Shown here: positions 57,265 to 64,000 of the stretch, in pieces
Layout of the letters: the number at the start of each line of letters is the position of its first letter
Position numbering within the stretch: the stretch's first letter is position 1
From: Erwinia sp. HDF1-3R
Lineage (GTDB): Bacteria; Pseudomonadota; Gammaproteobacteria; Enterobacterales; Enterobacteriaceae
Assembly (NCBI RefSeq): GCF_039621855.1
Contig: NZ_CP155071.1
Location: 3,038,001-3,102,000, forward strand
Direction of reading: 5' to 3'
DNA: 64,000 bases
Notes under the pieces: model-generated
What the model was told of the DNA's origin: nothing
The model's input: only the letters and a program-made list of their open reading frames with translations
The model's database searches: none
Made by a program: the position numbers and the translations under genes

Positions 57265-58104
57265 ATGAGAAAGTTTTCCATAGGAGGGGAAGTTGAATTT
57301 GAACCCGGCAGAAGAGTTATGCGCGGCGGTGGCAAAGAATTAAAAATCCAGTCATCCTCCGTATATTGTCTGGAGTTGCTCATTGAAAATCAGGGGAAGG
57401 TGATTGAGCATGAGGCTTTTTATGACTTTGCCTGGAGAAGGTTTGGCATGGAAGTCAGTCCCAATGCGCTGTATCAAAGCATTTCAATGCTCAGGAAAGC
57501 ACTGTTAGCCTGCGGTAATAGTGAGGACTTTATTCGCACCGTTCCCCGGCGCGGATTTATGCTGTCGGGAAAGGTAGAAATCACCTGCACCGAGTTACAG
57601 AATGAGCCTTCTTCAACTGAGGGTGAAAATGATCCCGCTCCCAGGCAGGCAGAGCCTGAGGGCAATGAAAACGTCACCATTCTTCCCGAGGAGCTTCCTC
57701 TTCCCACTGAGGAAAATCACGTTTCAGAAGCCTCCACCGGGACATATTCACAGCCTGAGCGTATCAGACTGAAAATAAATAATGCTCTCTTCTGCATCGC
57801 TTATGGCGTGGCCTTTGCCGCCATCGTGTTGACGCCCTGTCTTAATTTTATCACTTACAGCGTGGATTACGTGAAGAGATTCGATTTTAATGGCTGCGCG
57901 TTTTACAGCAATAATATGGCGGATGATGACATCACTATGCAAGCAGTGATAAAAAAGAAAATACGATGTGATGAACGAAAATATGTCTACATCACGCTAT
58001 TTCCGGGTGGGAGCAGAATGTCAGTGATACAGTGTGAAAAAGAGATAGGTCCCTTCCTCAGACCTAACTGCATTTCTTATTACTATATAGGTAACCCCCT
58101 GTGA
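57265..58104 (+). CDS. ToxR/CadC-like membrane transcription regulator
   Basis: A 279-residue one-component regulator. The N-terminal winged helix (about 1-105) has the OmpR/ToxR form: VIEHEAFYDFAWRRFGMEV, then LYQSISMLRKALL, and TVPRRGFML. An acidic proline-rich linker (105-165) leads to a membrane helix (FCIAYGVAFAAIVLTPCLNF), and a periplasmic domain of about 80 residues carries several cysteines (FDFNGCAFYS, KIRCDERK, IQCEKEI, RPNCISYYY). GGAGAA lies upstream. It overlaps the next gene by four bases (GTGA). Likely target: the fimbrial operon downstream. Confidence 0.87.
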   Translation: MRKFSIGGEVEFEPGRRVMRGGGKELKIQSSSVYCLELLIENQGKVIEHEAFYDFAWRRFGMEVSPNALYQSISMLRKALLACGNSEDFIRTVPRRGFMLSGKVEITCTELQNEPSSTEGENDPAPRQAEPEGNENVTILPEELPLPTEENHVSEASTGTYSQPERIRLKINNALFCIAYGVAFAAIVLTPCLNFITYSVDYVKRFDFNGCAFYSNNMADDDITMQAVIKKKIRCDERKYVYITLFPGGSRMSVIQCEKEIGPFLRPNCISYYYIGNPL

Positions 58105-58553
58105 GGAAGACTCTGACCTTTGTTATTATTATGATTGCAATAGGTGAATTATTTTTTTACAGGTTCTGTGAAGACAGGGAGATCAGCTGCGTAGGCAACA
58201 TTAATTACTTTAAGGGTGATGATAAGCTTTCTCTTATCATCGGGCAGAAAATGAATGATGGGAAAGGACTGCTCACCCTTTCCGGTGCCCTTTATGAGGG
58301 AAAAGAGTCCCGCATCAATGTCAGTAAGGTCATTCAATTTGACTATCATGAGGAAAATAACATCCTTATCGCGCAGTCAACGCTTATTCAGAACTCCCCA
58401 ATGAATGAGATAAAAGGCGAGGAAGAAAAAAAGTGGTTCCCGGAGTTCTTTGTCAAAAAGGGTGGAAAGCTTCCCTTAACCATAAAGAGAACGGGAATAG
58501 ACACCTGGATTTTTTACTCAAATCCTGTGCCACTCTTTATCTGCGAAAAGTAG
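58101..58553 (+). CDS. ToxS-like membrane partner of the ToxR-type regulator
   Basis: 150 residues from a GTG start, with one N-terminal membrane helix (LTFVIIMIAIGELFFYRF) and a periplasmic beta-rich domain (INVSKVIQFDYHEENNILIA). I see no clear family signature. Position, size, topology and the four-base overlap with the regulator gene suggest a ToxS-like effector that stabilises or modulates the regulator's periplasmic domain. Confidence 0.7.
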   Translation: MRKTLTFVIIMIAIGELFFYRFCEDREISCVGNINYFKGDDKLSLIIGQKMNDGKGLLTLSGALYEGKESRINVSKVIQFDYHEENNILIAQSTLIQNSPMNEIKGEEEKKWFPEFFVKKGGKLPLTIKRTGIDTWIFYSNPVPLFICEK

Positions 58554-58914
58554 CGATTCATATAAAATCTGAACTTCAGGATGAAGGTGTGTTATCTCTT
58601 CCTGTCGTTCAGGTCGCTACCTCAGTATTGCGCTTTATTATAACATCCATCAAACAGCCGAAAGATTGATTCGATCTCCAATCCGCTACAAATCTACCCC
58701 GCCGCATCGTTCACGTCAGAGAAATACGCTAACTTATTGTTATAAGTGGATTTTATCCCATGGAAAAGGCTTTAGCTTTACTCATCACCTCTCATATGAG
58801 ATAGATTCAAATTACTTCAGACGATAAAAAAAAGCGAGGTGTTAACATTCCCTCCGCTGATGAGAGAGCTGAACCTCCTCACTTTCAGCAGCCTACTAAA
58901 TCAAGGGGAATTTA
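58554..58914. other. Control region of the fimbrial operon
   Basis: 361 bp without a supported gene between the ToxS-like gene and the fimbrial subunit gene. AT-rich, with TTATAA-like hexamers. Presumed site of the fimbrial promoter and of binding by the ToxR-type protein. No inverted repeats of an invertible fim switch were seen. Confidence 0.5.
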
Positions 58915-59466
58915 ATGAAAACCAGTTCAGTATCATTATATTTAGCGCTTTCCACCTGTGTTACAGGGGTAATTTCAGGCAATGTGCAGGCGGCATCACA
59001 AAATACTATTCGCTTCCAGGGTGAAGTCAATGCCCAGACCTGTAATGTTGATGTTAATGGTGCATCAGGCAGCCCGGTGGTTTTACTGCCGACCGTGTCA
59101 ACAGGTCAGCTAAGCACTGCAAAAGCCACCGCGGGTAAAACCAGCTTCACTATTAATGTCTCAGGCTGCCCCGCCCCTGCCTCCGGCAGCCAGGATATTA
59201 ATGTTCTCTTCCAGGGAAACAATATTTCCACTAATGGTAATCTTGGAAATACCGGCACGGCTGAAAATGTTGATCTGCGCCTGTTAGATTCCAGCGATAA
59301 AGTGATTAATCTCTCATCGGGCCAGGCAAAGGTGTCGGGAATGAAGCTTGCCGAAGGAGCGACCAGCACTTCACAGGATTATTCCGTGGAATATTATACT
59401 GATGCAGGGAGTGTTTCAGCAGGGTCAGTATTGAGCAGCGTGCAGTACGCAATTAGCTATCCATAA
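58915..59466 (+). CDS. Major fimbrial subunit (type 1 pilin family)
   Basis: A 183-residue pilin with a Sec signal (ending GNVQAAS). It starts with the usual NTIRFQGEVNAQTCNVDVNG, and a disulfide pairs that Cys with the Cys in INVSGCPAP. The donor-strand C-terminus is VQYAISYP. It would be polymerised by the downstream chaperone and usher. AAGGGG lies upstream of the ATG. Confidence 0.95.
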   Translation: MKTSSVSLYLALSTCVTGVISGNVQAASQNTIRFQGEVNAQTCNVDVNGASGSPVVLLPTVSTGQLSTAKATAGKTSFTINVSGCPAPASGSQDINVLFQGNNISTNGNLGNTGTAENVDLRLLDSSDKVINLSSGQAKVSGMKLAEGATSTSQDYSVEYYTDAGSVSAGSVLSSVQYAISYP

Positions 59467-59474
59467 ACCTTATT

Positions 59475-59496
59475 GCCCCTCCCTTATGCGAGGGGC
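59475..59496 (+). terminator. Hairpin between pilin and chaperone genes
   Basis: GCCCCT and AGGGGC pair around a ten-base loop, eight bases after the pilin stop. There is no T-run. It may stabilise or partly terminate the pilin message so that subunit exceeds chaperone and usher. Confidence 0.5.
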
Positions 59497-59507
59497 CGGA
59501 GTCCATT

Positions 59508-60212
59508 GTGCTCAGGCATTTTATTCTCTCTTTAATCGCTGTATTTCTAATAAGCACCGCGCAGGCAAGCGTTGTCCTGAACGGCACCCGCATAATAATT
59601 GATAATGCCCGACAGGAGAAAAATATACAGTTTACTAATTCAGGTCACCACCCTGCCCTGGTTCAGATTATGCCAGGGAATGAGGAAAACGCTGATCGTC
59701 CGCCCTTTGTTGCTCTGCCTCAGGTATTCAGAATTTTACCTGATGCCGGTCAGACCGTGAAAATAAAAATCACCAGGGAAAACCTGCCACAGGACAGAGA
59801 GTCCATGTTTTACCTTGAGTACATTGATATTCCCTCGGTAAAAAAAAATGATGAAGATAAAAACAAGCTTTACCTTATTGTTAAAAGCAGGGTCAAAGTA
59901 TTTGTTCGTCCGGATGGTATCTCACCCAAAGTCGATAAAATACGTGAGAAGCTCTCCTTTAGCCTCAACGGCGGCGATATCATCATTAAAAACCGCTCTC
60001 CTTTTTATGCCAATCTCCGCTCTTTTTCTCTACAGCGCGGTACGGAAAAAGTGAATTTTAGTGACGCGGTGACGATTGCCCCCTTCAGTCAAGCTAACGT
60101 CAGCCGAAAAGGAAAAGACAGTACGCTTTCAGGTTGGAGCATGCGTGCACTTTTGATTAATGATTTTGGTTCAGACGATATAATAGAAATCGCAAAAAAT
60201 AAATCGCAATGA
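59508..60212 (+). CDS. Periplasmic fimbrial chaperone
   Basis: A 234-residue PapD-type chaperone starting at GTG with GGAG seven bases upstream. The signal ends STAQAS. The G1 strand region has NGTRIIIDNARQEKNIQFTN, and FRILPDAGQTVKIKI contains the conserved groove area. Also typical are YLEYIDIPSV and LIVKSRVKVFVRP. It overlaps the usher gene by four bases. Confidence 0.94.
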   Translation: MLRHFILSLIAVFLISTAQASVVLNGTRIIIDNARQEKNIQFTNSGHHPALVQIMPGNEENADRPPFVALPQVFRILPDAGQTVKIKITRENLPQDRESMFYLEYIDIPSVKKNDEDKNKLYLIVKSRVKVFVRPDGISPKVDKIREKLSFSLNGGDIIIKNRSPFYANLRSFSLQRGTEKVNFSDAVTIAPFSQANVSRKGKDSTLSGWSMRALLINDFGSDDIIEIAKNKSQ

Positions 60213-62734
60213 AAAACCAATCTTTACTTATAACGCTACTGCTGATGCTGTGTGGGGTACCTGCGGGCTACGCAAAAACGTCAGCAGATAATGACTATAT
60301 TTTCGATCCCTCGCTGATTCGTGCTGCTTTGCCAGGCCAGTTGAATATTCAAGATGGCACCGGGGATCCCTATTTCCAGTCAGGTGAATATGATGTTGAC
60401 CTTTACCTCAATGGTAAATTTCAGAGTAACACGCCGTTAAAGCTGCAACGGGAAAACGGAGAGTTTACCCTGTGCCTTCCTCCCCGTTTTTACCGGGCGT
60501 TTGCCGTCAGGGAGCGTTATCTTTCTGACCTGCCTGCAGAAGGATGTACCCATCCCGAACGCTTTCTCCCGGCGGCGTCGGTGCGGGTCGATACGGGTAA
60601 ACTGCGCGTGGATATCACTATTCCGCAGGCGATGCTTGTTACTCAGCCCGCAGGCTACATTGCGCCTGACAATCTTTCCGAAGGATCCACGATGGCCTTC
60701 GTTAATTACAATGTGAATCAGTTCTATTCTGATTATAAAAATGGTCAGCGTTTCGAGTCCACCTGGCTGGGTATTAACGGCGGGATGAATATCGGCATGT
60801 GGCGTTTCCGTCAGCAGGGTAATTTTACCCATAATGAATATGGTAATCGCTGGCAAACCACCCGAAGCTGGGTGCAACGTGCGCTGCCGTCCGTAAAAAG
60901 TGAAGTGTCTGTCGGGGAGCTCTTTAGCGCCGGAGATCTGTTTAATGCGGTCAGCTTTCGTGGGCTCAATCTGAACTCGGACGACAGGATGCTGGCGGAT
61001 TCCCTTCGCGGCTATGCCCCGGAAATCCGTGGGGTGGCTAACAGCAATGCCCGCGTCTCTGTCTGGCAGGGCAGGCAGCGAATTTATCAGACCACGGTGC
61101 CACCCGGCCCTTTCCTCATCAATGACCTGAGTCCGGTGAGCTACGGCGGCGACCTCAGCGTGGAGGTGCTGGAGTCCGATGGCAGTCGTCACCGCTATAC
61201 CGTACCCTTTGCCGTTCTACCTGAATCATTACGCCCGGGACGAACCGATTACAGCTTTTCTGCCGGTAAGGTCACAGATTACCGCAAAGACAATAACTTC
61301 ACCGAACTCACGGTTAAACGGGGCCTGACCAACGCCATCACCATCAATGGTGGAATGCGGCTGGGAAATGACTACCGCTCGCTGCTGGCGGGTGGCGTCT
61401 GGGCCTCGGAAATGGGCGCCGTTGGATTCAACAGTGCTTATTCTTCAGCCGATCTGAACGAGGGCAATACCGCCCAGGGATGGCGCTATGAGCTGAATTA
61501 CAGCCGAACCTTTGAGCCGACCCACACCACGCTAACGTTTGCCGGGTATCAGTATTCCACGCACGGATACCGTGACCTTAACGACGTCATTGCGTTAAAT
61601 AACAACGCGACCCCGGGGCAGGATAATACCCGCAGCGAATACATGCAGCGTAATCGTCTGCAGATGACCATTAATCAAACGCTGGGCGACTGGGGCAGTA
61701 TTTATCTCTCTGGTTCCAGGCAGAATTACTATGACGGGCGCTCGCGTGACACGCAGTACCAGGCCGGATACAGCACCGTTATGCCGGGAAATATTTCAAT
61801 GAACCTGTCCCTCTCCAGGCAGTATACGGTCCGATCGCACTCGCATGACGCTTTTCGGCGATTTGCAGCACCGACGCGCAGGAATGAATATTTCAAGGAT
61901 ACCCAGCTACAGATTAGCTTTTCAATGCCGTTAGGCTCCGCCACCAACTCACCGTACCTCACGCTGGGAGGCACCCATGACAGCAGTAGCGGAAGCAGCT
62001 ATAACGCCTCGCTGAGCGGCGTGGCCGGAGAAGATCAAACCGGCTACAGCCTGAACGTTAATCGCGACCAGCGCCAGAGGGATACCACTTTCAGCGGCAG
62101 CGTTAACCGGAAAATGTCCCTGGCCAGTCTTACGGCCACCGCTTCAACGTCGTCGCGGTTTAATCAGATGTCGGTGAATGCGATGGGCGCGGCGGTACTG
62201 CACAGCGGCGGACTGACGCTGGGAAATTATGTCAGTGATACCTTTGCGCTGATTGAGGCAAAAGGCGCTCAGGGAGCACGGGTTATCAGTAGCCCCGGCA
62301 TTCACGTTGACGGTTCGGGATACGCCCTGGTGCCCTCCCTGATCCCTTACCACTATAACGCTATCGCGCTGGATGCCAGCGGCAGCGACAGTCAGGTTGA
62401 GGTGCAGAACAGCGAGAAAACCATCGCGCCTTATGCCGGTGCTATGGTCAGGGTTAAATTTCAGACGCTGCGCGGCTATCCGGTGATGATGAAAACGACC
62501 ACTAACCGGAATATTTCAGTGCCAATGGGCGCCGATATTATCAATGAACAAAGAAAAACCATTGGGACCTTCGGCCAGGCAGGGAATGCGTATCTGCGGC
62601 TGAGTGAGACGCAGGGAACGCTGAAGGCCGTCTGGGGTGCGGGTAAAAATGATTCATGCACCATTAATTATCATATCCCAACGCCCAAACCGGATGCGGT
62701 TATTACCTATGCAAACGCCGTGTGTCGTTTCTGA
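60209..62734 (+). CDS. Fimbrial outer-membrane usher
   Basis: An 841-residue usher. An N-terminal chaperone-binding domain (SGEYDVDLYLNGKF) precedes a 24-strand barrel with plug (SFRGLNLNSDDRMLADSLRG; PEIRGVANSNARVSVWQGRQ; PPGPFLINDL). C-terminal domains end with a disulfide pair in DSCTINYHIP and the last NAVCRF. Length is normal. It assembles the pilus across the outer membrane. Confidence 0.96.
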   Translation: MKNQSLLITLLLMLCGVPAGYAKTSADNDYIFDPSLIRAALPGQLNIQDGTGDPYFQSGEYDVDLYLNGKFQSNTPLKLQRENGEFTLCLPPRFYRAFAVRERYLSDLPAEGCTHPERFLPAASVRVDTGKLRVDITIPQAMLVTQPAGYIAPDNLSEGSTMAFVNYNVNQFYSDYKNGQRFESTWLGINGGMNIGMWRFRQQGNFTHNEYGNRWQTTRSWVQRALPSVKSEVSVGELFSAGDLFNAVSFRGLNLNSDDRMLADSLRGYAPEIRGVANSNARVSVWQGRQRIYQTTVPPGPFLINDLSPVSYGGDLSVEVLESDGSRHRYTVPFAVLPESLRPGRTDYSFSAGKVTDYRKDNNFTELTVKRGLTNAITINGGMRLGNDYRSLLAGGVWASEMGAVGFNSAYSSADLNEGNTAQGWRYELNYSRTFEPTHTTLTFAGYQYSTHGYRDLNDVIALNNNATPGQDNTRSEYMQRNRLQMTINQTLGDWGSIYLSGSRQNYYDGRSRDTQYQAGYSTVMPGNISMNLSLSRQYTVRSHSHDAFRRFAAPTRRNEYFKDTQLQISFSMPLGSATNSPYLTLGGTHDSSSGSSYNASLSGVAGEDQTGYSLNVNRDQRQRDTTFSGSVNRKMSLASLTATASTSSRFNQMSVNAMGAAVLHSGGLTLGNYVSDTFALIEAKGAQGARVISSPGIHVDGSGYALVPSLIPYHYNAIALDASGSDSQVEVQNSEKTIAPYAGAMVRVKFQTLRGYPVMMKTTTNRNISVPMGADIINEQRKTIGTFGQAGNAYLRLSETQGTLKAVWGAGKNDSCTINYHIPTPKPDAVITYANAVCRF

Positions 62735-62750
62735 TTTACCAGGATAAAAA

Positions 62751-64000
62751 ATGAAATATTGTATTTATGCTTTCGTTGTCCTTATTTCCAGCCTCTGTAC
62801 GCCGCTGCAGGCAAACTGTACCCGCATCAGGGCGGTCGATCAGGGGTGTGATGCCTGTGGCGCATCGCTGAATCTGGGTAACATTGGCCTGATGGACCTG
62901 CGATATCAGCCTGCCGGTACGGTGCTGGCCCGTTCCGTATTTCAGGTTGTTCCCTCGATTAAAAATAGCGATCCCGAACGCGTGCTCTATGAGTGCGACC
63001 TGGCGGATAAGGACAAGATCTTTGAGGTATTTGCCACCAATGGCGACAGTAACGTCGGGGGCGCATGGAATATGGGGGATAACTATTTCCAGACCTATTT
63101 CCCCTTTACCGCGCTGAAGCTGGTTCATCTGCGCAGCAGTAAGCCTTTTACGCGGATCTGGCAGAAAGTCCCGCTGACTGACTATGACGTGAGCGGCAAT
63201 AAAATACTGATTAAAGGCAAGCACTTCAGCCCGATCGGCGCTGAACTGATCAGGACAGATAAAAACAATCGGGATAGCGGCTATGCGTCATGGGGTTGTC
63301 CCTCTGCCGCAAAGGACAGCTATACGGGGTCCTATAACTGCAATCAGCCCAATGGCTACGTGGTTTTTATGGGGCCGGGCCAGAATGTTCCCGAAGCCGG
63401 AAAAGACAGCTGGAATAACTTTGACACCTGGATCACCGGACGTTATATGGCCTTCGGGATGAATACCGCGCCGGTCGCAACCCTTACGCAGAACCGGAGT
63501 CAGGGATGCCGGGTGGAAAACTATACCGCCCACGTCCTTTTTCCATCGGTCAGCATTAACGCGCTCTCGCAGGGTCAGTCGGTAAGTGCGCCGCTGAGCG
63601 TCACGCTCGAATGCTCAAATGCAGCAGAGACGCAATCTGGTGTGGCTTCAGGCCAGATCTCACTGGGTTTTCAGTCCAGCTATGCGGCCTGGCTTCAGGC
63701 TCAAAAGCTGGGGCTGACCGGGAGCAATGGCATTTCAGATTATCTGGTGTCTGATCACTATGATTCAGACCCCTCCCTTGCCACTGGCGTGGGTATCAAA
63801 CTCAATACCTCCAGCGGCAAACCGGTCTCATTTCTCGGCTGGAGTGATTACAGCAGCAGTGCCGGATGGCGGCCCGTGCTGGAGGACGCTCAACGAACCC
63901 GCGGCGGTCAGGGAGACAGCAACATGTATCAGAGAAACTTCGTTGCGCAGCTGGCTCAGCTGCCGGGAAAAAACGTCAGCGCGGGCAAAATTGACGCGAC
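62751..64000 (+). CDS. Fimbrial tip adhesin, C-terminus beyond the window
   Basis: The first 416 codons of a large fimbrial protein, 16 bases after the usher, with AGGATAAA upstream. The signal ends PLQANC. The N-terminal lectin-like part contains cysteines (DQGCDACGASLNLG) and FPFTALKLVHLRSS. A pilin-like domain seems to begin near CRVENYTAHVLFPSVSINAL and runs on past the end. Two-domain structure and last position indicate the tip adhesin. The receptor is unknown. Confidence 0.88.
   Translation, partial: MKYCIYAFVVLISSLCTPLQANCTRIRAVDQGCDACGASLNLGNIGLMDLRYQPAGTVLARSVFQVVPSIKNSDPERVLYECDLADKDKIFEVFATNGDSNVGGAWNMGDNYFQTYFPFTALKLVHLRSSKPFTRIWQKVPLTDYDVSGNKILIKGKHFSPIGAELIRTDKNNRDSGYASWGCPSAAKDSYTGSYNCNQPNGYVVFMGPGQNVPEAGKDSWNNFDTWITGRYMAFGMNTAPVATLTQNRSQGCRVENYTAHVLFPSVSINALSQGQSVSAPLSVTLECSNAAETQSGVASGQISLGFQSSYAAWLQAQKLGLTGSNGISDYLVSDHYDSDPSLATGVGIKLNTSSGKPVSFLGWSDYSSSAGWRPVLEDAQRTRGGQGDSNMYQRNFVAQLAQLPGKNVSAGKIDA

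Noticed and set aside
58554..58914. Invertible fimbrial promoter switch
   Set aside because: No paired inverted repeats and no FimB/FimE-type recombinase gene in the window.

Overview
The window looks like an Enterobacterales chromosome (an Enterobacter/Klebsiella/Pantoea-like relative). Supporting points are a citCDEFXG-citT citrate-fermentation operon, sitABCD, katG, yaiL, a standard tRNA-Asn, an IS1222-like IS3-family element and a chaperone-usher fimbrial operon. The species cannot be settled from the sequence alone.

Layout. 1-5.4 kb: a partial Gfo/Idh/MocA oxidoreductase, tRNA-Asn(GUU), a DUF1203 protein, an EamA transporter behind a broken tetR, a glutathione peroxidase, an AraC regulator next to a LysE exporter, and an internally deleted IS3-type remnant. 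5.6-30.2 kb: the most striking part, a chitin-attack locus. It holds a GbpA-like copper LPMO (AA10), an EvgS-like hybrid kinase with an RcsB-like regulator, a 12-gene minus-strand operon for a non-canonical type II secretion system, a TonB-dependent copper receptor, three LuxR-type regulators with degenerate receivers, and a GH18 chitinase with a PKD domain and two chitin-binding modules. The secretion operon runs GspG, lytic transglycosylase, GspF, GspE, PilM/N/O/P-like platform proteins, lipoprotein secretin, three pseudopilins and a MASE1 membrane protein. 30.4-39.4 kb: an intact IS1222-like element, a MacA-MacB-outer membrane factor operon, a small exported protein, cytochrome b561, a decayed GH18 chitinase and the prepilin peptidase the secretion system needs. 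39.8-49.5 kb: RluA-type pseudouridine synthase, YaiL, a TetR/amidase divergent pair with a palindromic operator, KatG, and SitABCD behind tandem MntR-type boxes. 49.7-56.4 kb: the citrate lyase operon and its antiporter on the minus strand. 57.3-64 kb: a ToxR/ToxS-like membrane regulator pair followed by a fimbrial operon whose tip adhesin runs off the window.

How the genes may work together (inference): the LPMO opens crystalline chitin and the chitinase degrades it. Both carry Sec signals and carbohydrate-binding modules, so both are plausible cargo of the adjacent secretion system. The copper receptor could supply the LPMO's metal. The hybrid kinase, the RcsB-like regulator and the phosphorylation-site-lacking LuxR proteins could form the control layer. 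The secretion operon is organised like PilMNOP/MSHA-type machines rather than the enterobacterial gspC-O operon, and I consider it the best candidate for an undescribed system here.
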